Assembly: GCA_031261905.1 (NCBI GenBank) | Contig: JAISIS010000178.1 | Location: 1 to 6,239, forward strand | Origin: Burkholderiaceae bacterium | Lineage (GTDB): Bacteria; Pseudomonadota; Gammaproteobacteria; Burkholderiales; Burkholderiaceae_D | Direction of reading: 5' to 3' | Length of the DNA stretch: 6,239 nt | Shown: positions 1 to 5,857 of the stretch, piece after piece | How the letters are laid out: each line of letters begins with the position of its first letter | How positions within the stretch are numbered: the first letter of the stretch is position 1 | Notes under the pieces: generated by a model | Told to the model about the DNA's origin: nothing | Database searches by the model: none | What the model saw: the letters and a program-made list of their open reading frames with translations, nothing else | Position numbers and translations under genes: made by a program

Positions 1-1168
1 TCGCGCGCTGCGCATCCTCAAAACTTTGCAGACTGATACTTCCCACCGTATCCAGTCGCGATGGCCCGGAAAGCGCAATCCCGTTCATAGGGGTGGACTC
101 CGTCACCGAAAAGGCCTCGGGCGAATTCAGCGTCAGCGTACCGGCCGCTTCCGTCACCCCGGCATCCGTTACCGTTGCCGCCGCAGAAAGATTGCCTTCG
201 GCATCGTATTCACGCATCGTGGACGTCAGGTTAGAACCGGGTTTTGCCTGCAGGCCAACAATATCTCCTGCGGCATTGGTCAGCTTGATGCCGCCCGTAA
301 CAGCATCCGTTTGGGCCGTTACCCCGGTCTTGGCTGATTGCTGGTTAAACGCCTCCACGGCGGAAGCTAGGTCACCATCCGCACCTACAGAAAAAGCCAC
401 CGTCACCGGCTGCGCGTTACCCGACGTCAGCTCAAAAGCATAATCCTGGCTGGGCTGGAGATTACCCAGGTTCACCTCCGTCGTGGCGCTTGCCGTCACC
501 CCGGTATTACCAGACTGCGCGTTAATGGCGGCAGCCACATCGGCAGCCGAGGCGCCCGCGTCAACGGCAACAGTTGCCGAACCCGCGCTGCCCGATACCG
601 TAAGCGTACTGGCGGCAACCGTAGTACCCGGCTGCACCGCCGAGCTTTCCAGGCGATTGTTACCATAAGCGTTCGTGCGGAAATCAGTACCGCCCACCGT
701 GACAGTATCGCCCGCGTCCGGCCCCACCTGGAAAGTTTGCGCGGCCATCGTGCCGTCCAGCAGGTTCTGTCCGTTAAAGGTCGTACTGTTTGCAACATCG
801 TTCAGGCCCGTCAGCAACTGGTTGACTTCACCCTGTATTACCCGGAGGGCATCCGGTGAAAGCGTGATGTTTGAAGCCTGAACCGCCAGTTCGCGGATAC
901 GCTGGAGACTGTCCGAGTAAACCGAAAGCGCCTTCTCGGCGGTTTGCGCCATTGAAACGCCGTCATACGCGTTTCGTTCTGCCTGGTTCATCCCGCTGAT
1001 TTGCGTTGTAAGGCCCGCAGCAATCGCAAGGCCCGCCGCATCATCCTTCGCGCGGTTGATACGCCTGCCGGAAGCCAGCTCCTCAGTGGCGTTGGCAAGC
1101 ATTTCCTGCGTCCGGTTCAAATGGCGCGTGGCGTGTTGCACGTTCATACTGTTATTAATCCCTGGCAT
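1..1168 (-). CDS. Flagellin (partial, C-terminus beyond left edge)
   Basis: This is a structural subunit of the flagellar filament, exported through the flagellar type III apparatus. Translation from the ATG at 1168 runs open for 389 codons to the window edge. The N-terminal D0/D1 part (residues about 1-140) shows LASGRRINRAKDDAAGLAIA, NAYDGVSMAQTAEKAL, LQRIRELAVQASN and TTFNGQNLLDGT, all flagellin hallmarks. A variable domain follows with two flagellin-IN-like repeats (about 207-231 and 265-303, each containing TGVTA). The edge cuts at QSFEDAQRA, equivalent to the DGAQKAID region of the neighbouring flagellin, so roughly the last 85-90 residues are missing. I chose ATG 1168 because AGGAG (1176-1180) sits 7 nt upstream. 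The first residues (MPGINNSMNVQHATRHL) depart from the usual MAQVINTN start, so this is a diverged paralog rather than a recent copy of the next gene. No cysteine is seen. Flagellin identity is certain; which fli/fla name applies is not. Confidence 0.95.
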   Translation of the reverse strand, partial: MPGINNSMNVQHATRHLNRTQEMLANATEELASGRRINRAKDDAAGLAIAAGLTTQISGMNQAERNAYDGVSMAQTAEKALSVYSDSLQRIRELAVQASNITLSPDALRVIQGEVNQLLTGLNDVANSTTFNGQNLLDGTMAAQTFQVGPDAGDTVTVGGTDFRTNAYGNNRLESSAVQPGTTVAASTLTVSGSAGSATVAVDAGASAADVAAAINAQSGNTGVTASATTEVNLGNLQPSQDYAFELTSGNAQPVTVAFSVGADGDLASAVEAFNQQSAKTGVTAQTDAVTGGIKLTNAAGDIVGLQAKPGSNLTSTMREYDAEGNLSAAATVTDAGVTEAAGTLTLNSPEAFSVTESTPMNGIALSGPSRLDTVGSISLQSFEDAQRA

Positions 1169-1175
1169 GGCTATT

Positions 1176-1247
1176 CTCCTGTAAATGCGGCCATTGGCCG
1201 CGTACCCGCCCGTGTTCCCGCAAACGGAAACAGCCCGGATTCCGGGC
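1176..1247 (-). promoter_or_regulatory. Leader of the partial flagellin: ribosome site and two hairpins
   Basis: The predicted leader is about 90-100 nt. It contains two compact inverted repeats: GCCCGG/CCGGGC at 1233-1247 and GCGGCC/GGCCGC at 1187-1201, each with a 3-nt loop. The Shine-Dalgarno AGGAG lies at 1176-1180, 7 nt before the ATG. The second hairpin ends 6 nt upstream of the Shine-Dalgarno. The start region (CAGGAGAATAGCCATG) closely resembles that of the neighbouring flagellin (CAGGGAGAATTACCATG). The repeats are seen directly; a role in mRNA stability or translational control is inferred. Confidence 0.5.
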
Positions 1248-1266
1248 AAATGAATGCTTATCTTTG

Positions 1267-1294
1267 TTAACGGCTGGGGAATTAAAAAACTTTA
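1267..1294 (-). promoter_or_regulatory. Sigma-28 (FliA) promoter for the partial flagellin
   Basis: On the minus strand CCTAAAG (TAAAG at 1294-1290) is followed after 15 nt by GCCGTTAA (1274-1267). The enterobacterial FliA consensus is TAAA-N15-GCCGATAA. Here the -10 matches at 7 of 8 positions, and the TAAA to GCCG spacing is 16, one longer than consensus. Transcription would begin near 1258-1261, giving a leader of about 90 nt. The promoter lies only about 12 nt past the T-run of the upstream terminator, so this flagellin has its own transcript. Confidence 0.8.
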
Positions 1295-1306
1295 GGGTAA
1301 ATTGGC

Positions 1307-1343
1307 AAAAAAAATCCCCGGCAGGGTTTGCTGCCGGGGATTT
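1307..1343 (-). terminator. Intrinsic terminator of the 503-residue flagellin transcript
   Basis: A perfect 13-bp stem (arms 1331-1343 and 1312-1324) closes a 6-nt loop and includes CTGCCGGGGATTT. It is followed on the minus strand by a run of eight T (1314-1307, partly within the stem). On the plus strand the trailing T-run is short and broken, so it should act mainly leftward. It lies about 230 nt after the flagellin stop at 1573 and just before the next flagellin's promoter, so it separates the two transcription units. Confidence 0.88.
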
Positions 1344-1344
1344 G

Positions 1345-1407
1345 TTAAAGACGGGTGTTACCCTGATGTTCAGGAGCGGGCCTTGACGAAAGCGCCCTGA
1401 CTTCCAT
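1345..1407 (-). CDS. Possible 20-residue micro-ORF in the flagellin 3' UTR
   Basis: The ORF reads MEVRALSSRPAPEHQGNTRL, then TAA. AGGGAG (1415-1420) lies 7 nt before the ATG, the same distance as in both flagellin genes. The segment CAGGGAGAGTTGTCATGG matches the start region of the complete flagellin (CAGGGAGAATTACCATGG) at 15 of 18 positions. The stop codon ends 1 nt before the terminator stem begins, so a ribosome terminating here would overlap the hairpin. I recognise no protein family. It could be a real micro-ORF, a leftover of a deleted flagellin gene start, or coincidence; the start signal is good but the length is too short for coding statistics. Confidence 0.28.
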   Translation of the reverse strand: MEVRALSSRPAPEHQGNTRL

Positions 1408-1480
1408 GACAACTCTCCCTGTATGCCCGGAAAAACCCGGATCAGCCACAGATGCCCGCTCCGTTTTTTCCCTGTAACCT

Positions 1481-1544
1481 CGCCCCGGTCCGCAAAAAGC
1501 GTGCCGGGGCGCTGCCTTTACTGCTTCCGGCCTTTTCAGGCCGG
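1481..1544 (-). other. Two GC-rich hairpins in the flagellin 3' UTR
   Basis: Between the flagellin stop (1573) and its terminator, the minus-strand RNA can form two strong hairpins. One has arms 1538-1544/1527-1533 (CCGGCCT/AGGCCGG, 4-nt loop). The other has arms 1504-1511/1481-1488 (CGCCCCGG/CCGGGGCG) with an inner CGC/GCG extension around an A5/T5 apex. Neither is followed by a U-run, so they do not look like terminators. They may protect an abundant mRNA from 3' exonucleases; that role is inferred. Apart from these and the possible micro-ORF, 1345-1572 shows nothing else. Confidence 0.5.
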
Positions 1545-1572
1545 GCCGGTTTTAACCGTTAATCACCTATCC

Positions 1573-3084
1573 TTACTGGATCAGCGAGAGGACGATTTGC
1601 GGCTGCTGGTTGGCTTGCGCCAGCATGGCCGTACCAGCTTGCTGCAGGATGGTTGCCCTGGAGAGGTTGGCCGTTTCTGCCGCATAGTCAGCGTCTTCAA
1701 TCCGGCTTCTTGCATTGGTGGTGTTTTCCGACGAAACCGTCAGGTTATCCACCGTATATTGCATGCGGTTCTGCAAGGCGCCATAGGTCGCCATCTGGCT
1801 GTTAATCGCGTTGATTGCCGCAGAAGCGATATCAATGGCTTTTTGTGCGCCGTCATACGTCGAAACATCAATCTCTGCTACGGTACGCAAGGTGGATGAC
1901 CCGTTCATCGACAAGCCGGTGGTCGTATCAGACACATTAAAGGACTTTTCGGCTGAAAGACTGATTGTCCCCGTGACCACTGTGGTGTCAGCAGTCGCGC
2001 TTCCGAGGATATTTGCCGCACCGGCTGTCACAGTCCCATTTGCTGCGTATGTTCCGACATTGATTTCATCGTCCGAAGAGGTTGTCCCGTTAACGACACC
2101 GGTCTGCTGTATTTTGATGTCACTGCCGGAACTATTGGTCAGTTTGACGACATGGTTTGCATCATCCCATTCCGCAGTAACACCGGTCTGACCAGACATT
2201 TTGTTAATCTGACTGACCAACTGCGCATTTCCTTCCCTGGTAGCAGGATCACTGACCGTAGCGCTGACAACAACGGCAGTGGCATTGTCGGAATAAAGGT
2301 TGAACGACACTTGGTGGGTGGCAGTACCTGTAGCGCCATCCTCCACTGCCAAGGCTGCAACCGTTTTTGCCTTGGCGGTAACGCCGGTCACACCACTTTG
2401 GTCGTTAATGCCTTGGGCAATATCCTTGGCGCTTTCACCTGCGGTGGTAGTGATAGTTGCCGTGCCATCAGAACTCTGAATCTTGAGACTGCCGGATGTC
2501 ACTGCATTGACGGCGGCAGAGAAGGCGGCGGCAGTTGTGGCGGCGGCAGCCACATAGTCGTCTTTTGTATTGTTGCCATACTGGCTGGTGCGGAAGTTGG
2601 TACCACCCATCGAAATGGATTCACCCGCGTTTGCGCCCACCTGGAACACTGCCGTACCCATCGTGCCGTCCAGCAACTTCAGACCATTGAAGGTCGTGGT
2701 TTGCGCCGTACGATCCAGTTCGGCGAGGAGCTGGTTCACTTCGGCTTGCAGGGACTGGCGATCCTGCGCGGAGTTGGAGGCGTTGGAGGATTGCACCGCC
2801 AGGGTGCGGATGCGTTGCAGCATGTCCGCAGATGTGGAGAGTGCGCCTTCAGCAGTCTGCGACAGCGAGATACCGTCATTGGCGTTACGAATCGCCTGGT
2901 TCATGCCGTTGACCTGGCTGGTCATGCGCGAGGAAATACCCAGACCGGCAGCATCGTCCCTGGCGCTGTTGATGCGCTTGCCGGAAGCGAGGCGTTCCAT
3001 TGCGGTGCCAAGGGCGGTGTTGGTGCTGTCGAGGTGACGTTGTGCGTTAAGGGACTTGATGTTGGTGTTGATAACTTGAGCCAT
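1573..3084 (-). CDS. fliC: Flagellin, complete (503 residues)
   Basis: This is a major filament subunit, secreted by the flagellar export apparatus and polymerised at the cell-distal tip. The N-terminus [18 protein letters not shown] and motifs [34 protein letters not shown] and [11 protein letters not shown] (residues 1-140) form the D0/D1 N-terminal half. Residues about 170-400 are a Thr/Ser/Ala-rich variable domain with two flagellin-IN-like repeats (about 217-240 and 287-325, each with TGVTA). The C-terminal D1/D0 half includes [36 protein letters not shown] and [18 protein letters not shown]. The ending [11 protein letters not shown] is a slight variant of the usual QxPQNVLSLLR. No cysteine is present. 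ATG 3084 is supported by AGGGAG (3092-3097) 7 nt upstream and by the conserved N-terminus. The Salmonella TLR5 site LQRVRELAVQ reads [10 protein letters not shown] here. Transcription is probably monocistronic, from the candidate promoter at 3198-3224 to the terminator at 1307-1343. The symbol fliC is generic. Confidence 0.98.
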   Translation of the reverse strand: MAQVINTNIKSLNAQRHLDSTNTALGTAMERLASGKRINSARDDAAGLGISSRMTSQVNGMNQAIRNANDGISLSQTAEGALSTSADMLQRIRTLAVQSSNASNSAQDRQSLQAEVNQLLAELDRTAQTTTFNGLKLLDGTMGTAVFQVGANAGESISMGGTNFRTSQYGNNTKDDYVAAAATTAAAFSAAVNAVTSGSLKIQSSDGTATITTTAGESAKDIAQGINDQSGVTGVTAKAKTVAALAVEDGATGTATHQVSFNLYSDNATAVVVSATVSDPATREGNAQLVSQINKMSGQTGVTAEWDDANHVVKLTNSSGSDIKIQQTGVVNGTTSSDDEINVGTYAANGTVTAGAANILGSATADTTVVTGTISLSAEKSFNVSDTTTGLSMNGSSTLRTVAEIDVSTYDGAQKAIDIASAAINAINSQMATYGALQNRMQYTVDNLTVSSENTTNARSRIEDADYAAETANLSRATILQQAGTAMLAQANQQPQIVLSLIQ

Positions 3085-3091
3085 GGTAATT

Positions 3092-3148
3092 CTCCCTGAA
3101 TACCATTGATACCATTGCAGGAGTCCTGAAAATAAAGGTTATGACTCC
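3092..3148 (-). promoter_or_regulatory. Leader of the complete flagellin: hairpin, tandem 9-mer, ribosome site
   Basis: Reading toward the gene, GGAGTC (3148-3143) can pair with GACTCC (3125-3120) across a 17-nt A/U-rich loop. Next come two exact tandem copies of CAATGGTAT (3117-3109 and 3108-3100). Then AGGGAG (3097-3092) follows, 7 nt before ATG 3084. The inverted repeat and tandem repeat are directly visible. Translational control by them is a guess. GGA trinucleotides in the leader could be CsrA contacts, but the Shine-Dalgarno itself supplies one. Confidence 0.4.
3100..3117. repeat. Tandem 9-bp duplication upstream of the flagellin ribosome site
   Basis: ATACCATTG on the plus strand occurs twice back to back at 3100-3108 and 3109-3117 with no mismatch. 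It ends 3 nt from the Shine-Dalgarno of the flagellin gene. A change in copy number would move upstream leader structure relative to the ribosome site but would not alter the Shine-Dalgarno to ATG distance. Confidence 0.7.
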
Positions 3149-3197
3149 CGACATTGGTGTGCTCTTTTATCAAAGCCGACCGCTGTACATGAACCAT

Positions 3198-3224
3198 TTT
3201 ACGGACGGCGGCGGGAAATATTTA
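3198..3224 (-). promoter_or_regulatory. Candidate sigma-28 promoter for the complete flagellin
   Basis: On the minus strand CCTAAA (TAAA at 3224-3221) is followed by exactly 15 nt and then TCCGTAAA (3205-3198). Compared with TAAA-N15-GCCGATAA, the spacing is perfect and the -10 keeps the core CCG and the final AA (5 of 8). The same CCTAAA and CCGTWAA pieces occur in the better promoter at 1267-1294. The implied leader is about 100-110 nt, like the other flagellin's. It is clearly the weaker match, so either lower FliA dependence or a different promoter is possible. Confidence 0.5.
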
Positions 3225-3380
3225 GGACTTGGTTAGCATATTTTCCCAAAAACCATAAGCGCGAACAGCGCGGCTTTTCCCCCTTATATCCCGCAATCTC
3301 CCGCCGGCACTGGCTTTGCAAAAGTTCCCGCACAGCAAAAAATTCGTGCAAAAAACTGTAAAAAATTTCCTCAGCCCAAC

Positions 3381-3407
3381 AAAAAAACCGCCCGAAGGCG
3401 GTTTTTT
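3381..3407 (-). terminator. Orphan intrinsic terminator with UUCG tetraloop
   Basis: An A-rich/T-rich extended stem (arms 3397-3407 and 3382-3392, core CCGCC/GGCGG) closes a 4-nt loop. In the minus-strand RNA the loop is C(UUCG)G, the extra-stable tetraloop, followed by seven U. In the plus direction the loop is CGAA and six T follow, so it may work both ways. No intact gene ends at it on either strand: the flagellin promoter fires away from it on the left, and the Sel1 gene on the right also points away. The nearest upstream minus-strand coding trace is the hicA relic, whose stop is about 55 nt before the stem, so this is probably that lost unit's terminator, now insulating the flagellin gene. 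Confidence 0.85.
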
Positions 3408-3450
3408 GTATGGATAAGTGTCAGGTATATGCATCATCTTTTTATATACT

Positions 3451-3546
3451 CAGGAAAGACATCAAATTTTGTGGTCAATGCCAGCTTGTTTCAGGATGGC
3501 GTTGGCTGTATTTTTCTGAGAAGTTTGTATGGCACAGGAAAGACAT
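3451..3546. repeat. 12-bp direct repeat, CAGGAAAGACAT, 84 bp apart
   Basis: The exact 12-mer is at 3451-3462 and 3535-3546 on the plus strand. The right copy lies inside the HicA-like reading frame; the left copy begins right at the relic's stop codon. It may be chance or a trace of local rearrangement during decay of the region. Confidence 0.5.
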
Positions 3547-3599
3547 TCCCGTTGATAGGGCTTTTCCATATTTCATGACTGCCCTTCCCTGACTACGCC
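3462..3599 (-). pseudogene. hicA: Decayed HicA-type mRNA interferase toxin (frameshifted fragment)
   Basis: HicA toxins are small double-stranded-RNA-binding-fold mRNA interferases normally paired with the antitoxin HicB. No intact frame exists here, but three minus-strand pieces join into a HicA-like C-terminal two-thirds. GVVREGQ (3599-3579) is followed by an out-of-frame T at 3578. HEIWKSPINGNVFPVPYK plus LLRK (3577-3512) follows in a second frame. After one missing A in an A-run near 3512, NTANAILKQAGIDHKI and TGA (3512-3462) return to the first frame. VREGxSHEIW, with the family's active-site histidine, then FPVP and the ILKQAGI tail appear in the order expected of HicA. The two shifts cancel, as expected for random decay. 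The first frame stays open upstream to a TAA at 3669-3671 (…GITEDIALDMAMEL), but I see no recognisable HicA start there. No HicB remains on the minus strand before the terminator at 3407. I recognised the family by motif memory, not by a search. Confidence 0.72.
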
Positions 3600-3748
3600 A
3601 AGCTCCATAGCCATATCAAGCGCAATGTCTTCTGTGATGCCGTACAAACAACGACCGGAGGGCGGTATTTATATTTCCCTTTTCCCCTGTTAGCCCCTAA
3701 AATACGGGATAACCTTGTAAAACTGTTACATGTGTCACAGGCAAGTTC

Positions 3749-4627
3749 ATGAAGATGCTGTTCCGCTCACTCTGTTTTTTGGCCGCCTGTCTCCTGGGCG
3801 GGCAGGCGCTGGCGGATAATTTCACGGACGGGGTCGCCTTTTTCCGCAACAAGCAATACCAGCGCGCGCTTTTCTCTTTCCAGCAGGGGACGCAAAAAGA
3901 TGACCCTCGCTGCCAGTACGCGCTGGGTCTGATGTACGCGATGGGCAACCATATTGACAAGGATGACAGGAAATCCTTTAACTGGAACAAAAAGGCAGCT
4001 GATCAGGGCGTTGTTCCCGCACAGAATTACCTGGGCTATATGTATGCCGAAGGCCGGGGCGCCACGAAAGATATGAAAAAAGCCGCCGAGATGTATAAAA
4101 AGGCGGCCGACCAGCAATACCCAGATGCCCAGTACAATCTGGCCAGCCTCTACACTTCCGGCAAGGGGGTGGAAAAGAATCCTAAAGAAGCGGTAAAGCT
4201 ACTGCGACGCGCGGCCTCCAAAGGCCTGCCGGAAGCGCAGTACGCGCTGGGAGTGATGTACGCCGGCGGCTTTGGCGTGAAGAAGAATGACGAACAGGCG
4301 GTGCACTGGTATTTCCTGGCCGCCAAAAAAGGCTATGCACAGGCGCAAAACAAGCTGGGCGTTATCCTGGTTGAGGGACGCGGCGCGCAAAAAGATAATA
4401 TCAAGGCGGCAAGCTGGTTTCAGCGCGCTGCAGACCAGGGCTATGCCCCGGCGGAATACAATCTGGCCCGCCTGTACGAATCCGGTACGGGCGTGCCGGA
4501 AAACCGGGAAACCGCCATTGATCTGTACCAGCGCGCGGCAAATCACGGCAACGAAGCGGCAAATGTCCGCCTGAAAAACCTGCCAAAATCCAACGCCTCG
4601 ATTTTCAGGAAAACGCGAACAAAGTAG
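3749..4627 (+). CDS. Exported Sel1-repeat (SLR) protein
   Basis: The 292-residue protein starts with a clear Sec signal peptide: MKMLFRS, hydrophobic core to about residue 20, likely cleavage after QALA (residue 22). It then has a partial helical pair (about 28-50) and six 36-residue Sel1-like repeats (about 53-268). Each repeat follows the pattern AQYxLGxMYxxGxGVxKDxxxAxxWYxxAAxxGx. Typical examples are AQYALGVMYAGGFGVKKN and AEYNLARLYESGTGV. A short capping helix and a basic tail (KNLPKSN…RKTRTK) end it. Sel1 solenoids are alpha/alpha scaffolds for protein or peptide binding with no catalytic site of their own; location should be periplasmic or extracellular, and the partner is unknown. ATG 3749 is preceded by a weak AGGCA (3739-3743). 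The alternative in-frame ATG two codons later would keep the signal peptide. The gene is monocistronic as far as seen and ends 27 bp from the convergent hemY stop. Confidence 0.93.
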   Translation: MKMLFRSLCFLAACLLGGQALADNFTDGVAFFRNKQYQRALFSFQQGTQKDDPRCQYALGLMYAMGNHIDKDDRKSFNWNKKAADQGVVPAQNYLGYMYAEGRGATKDMKKAAEMYKKAADQQYPDAQYNLASLYTSGKGVEKNPKEAVKLLRRAASKGLPEAQYALGVMYAGGFGVKKNDEQAVHWYFLAAKKGYAQAQNKLGVILVEGRGAQKDNIKAASWFQRAADQGYAPAEYNLARLYESGTGVPENRETAIDLYQRAANHGNEAANVRLKNLPKSNASIFRKTRTK

Positions 4628-4654
4628 AGTAGCGCAACGCCGCTATCCGCCCGT

Positions 4655-5845
4655 TTAGCCGTTTCCGGCAAGCGCAGAGGTTTTATAGTGTCTGGCCGCC
4701 TCTTCTTCATGCCCCAGCATTTCATGCAACTGCGCCAAGAGGAGGTGCGCCTCCCGTAAAATGGCGGGGTCTTTCTGGTAGCTGGCCCTTTCCAGGTGGT
4801 TTTCGGCCTTGCCCCACAGCTTTTCCCTGAAACACAGCGCGCCCAGCGTCAGCATGAGTTCAGGATCTGACGGATGCGCTTCCATCCAGGCTTCGCAGTT
4901 TTCAATCTGCCTGACCAGCGCTTCAGAACCGGGCTGCGCCGCCGCAAAACGGTAGGCGCGAATCAGCCTGTCGTCATATTGCGCCCTGATGGCGTGAACC
5001 AGCAATTCCCGCGCGGCATCATCTTCGCCACAGGCTGTAAAGGCCCGTGCCGCGCGAACGGCAATCCAGGGACTGGTCCTGTCGTCTTCCGGCACGTTTG
5101 CCCAAAGACGCCGCACGCTTTCCGCATCCTGCGGAGGCGCAAACAGATCGGAATAGGCCAGTTCCCGCAAGCGGTTTGCCAGCACAGGCTGGATGGCGTG
5201 ATGTTTTTCCAGGGATTGTGCCAGCTTCAGCACTTCACCCCAGTTACCTGCCTGCCGGTGCGCCTCCAGCGCCCAGCGCTGCGCCTGCAAGTGGCGCGTG
5301 CCGCTCGCATTAAGGGTATCCAGTATCCGGAGCGCGTCACGTGTCTGGTGATCTTTTACCAGCAATTCCAGTGCCGTCATCAGGCGGGCGGTTTTGAACG
5401 TCTCATCAGTCTCCAGGCTGGCCAGAAAGGCATCGCGCCGCTCCGGCTGCGAAAGCGAATGGGCCGCCCGCGCGCCAATCAACGCGGCGTTGCCTGCATT
5501 TTCCGGCAAGTCCCGCGCTTTTTCAGCGGCTTTTTCCGCATACACGAAACGCCCCTCAAACAGGGCCTTTAACGCTTCCCTGAAGGCCTGGTTGCCTTCA
5601 TCTTCGCGCTTTTTGCGCCGGTATTCGGCCACCTGCACGGGTAGCCTTCTGGCGACATCCACCGCACGTATCACCAGATACATCAGGCACAGGAAGACAA
5701 AAAGGATCAGCAGGAATAAATTCAGTGAAAAATCAATCCTGTATGGCGGGAAAAACACGGCTACATTGCCAACGTTGTAGCGTGCCAGCACAGCCAGCCC
5801 TACCGCCGAAGCGAATATGCCGAAAAGCCAGAGGAAGATGCGCAT
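4655..5845 (-). CDS. hemY: HemY, inner-membrane TPR protein of the heme operon
   Basis: HemY proteins of proteobacteria are encoded at the end of the hemCDXY operon and are tied to late protoheme synthesis; the exact biochemical role is not settled. They are unrelated to the Bacillus HemY oxidase. The 396-residue length is typical. Two N-terminal membrane helices are visible (about 1-22, RIFLWLFGIFASAVGLAVL, and about 38-62, LNLFLLILFVFLCLMYLVI), separated by the short loop ARYNVGNVAVFFPPYRID. A helical TPR-type domain rich in Ala/Leu/Arg fills residues about 80-390, with NQAFREALKALFEGRFVYAE near its start and YQKDPAILREAHLLLAQL near the end. ATG 5845 lies 12 nt after the hemX stop, with an AGGCGGG-type ribosome site in the gap, indicating translation with hemX from one mRNA. 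No intrinsic terminator is visible in the 27 bp before the convergent Sel1 gene. Confidence 0.95.
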   Translation of the reverse strand: MRIFLWLFGIFASAVGLAVLARYNVGNVAVFFPPYRIDFSLNLFLLILFVFLCLMYLVIRAVDVARRLPVQVAEYRRKKREDEGNQAFREALKALFEGRFVYAEKAAEKARDLPENAGNAALIGARAAHSLSQPERRDAFLASLETDETFKTARLMTALELLVKDHQTRDALRILDTLNASGTRHLQAQRWALEAHRQAGNWGEVLKLAQSLEKHHAIQPVLANRLRELAYSDLFAPPQDAESVRRLWANVPEDDRTSPWIAVRAARAFTACGEDDAARELLVHAIRAQYDDRLIRAYRFAAAQPGSEALVRQIENCEAWMEAHPSDPELMLTLGALCFREKLWGKAENHLERASYQKDPAILREAHLLLAQLHEMLGHEEEAARHYKTSALAGNG

Positions 5846-5857
5846 GGCCCGCCTGCC

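Noticed and set aside
26..881. Several plus-strand frames and a minus-strand frame (496-798) across the partial flagellin
   Set aside because: They overlap the 389-codon flagellin frame that runs to the left edge; none has a ribosome site or a recognisable domain.
1423..1899. 158-codon plus-strand frame over the flagellin 3' end and UTR
   Set aside because: It is antisense to conserved flagellin C-terminal codons and contains the reverse of the 3' UTR hairpins.
2522..2560. GGC/GCN-rich run in the flagellin as a phase-variable repeat
   Set aside because: The units are irregular alanine codons, not a perfect short tandem repeat.
2152..3099. 315-codon plus-strand frame opposite the complete flagellin
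   Set aside because: It lies fully antisense to an unmistakable flagellin gene. Its translation shows no family features, and such frames arise from the low stop frequency opposite biased codons.
3140..3170. TAAAAGAGC…GTCGGGAG (minus) as an alternative FliA promoter of the complete flagellin
   Set aside because: The -10 match is poor; the site at 3198-3224 has exact spacing and the conserved CCG.
3285..3310. Possible sigma-54 promoter (CGGCGGGAGATTGCGG, minus)
   Set aside because: The GG to GC spacing is 9 rather than the required 10 nt, and the -24 element is poor.
3222..3437. 71-codon minus-strand frame
   Set aside because: It reads straight through the UUCG terminator and ends at the flagellin promoter; no family likeness and no ribosome site.
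3475..3576. 33-codon minus-strand frame starting MKYGKALSTG with a GGGAAGGG upstream
   Set aside because: The start signal looks tempting, but the codons are an out-of-frame reading of the hicA relic, whose stitched frame gives the family motifs.
3410..3592. 60-codon plus-strand frame
   Set aside because: It is antisense to the HicA-like pieces, which explain the region better.
4874..5780. Plus-strand frames of 232, 128 and 88 codons over hemY
   Set aside because: All are antisense to hemY, whose membrane helices, length and hemX linkage are clear.
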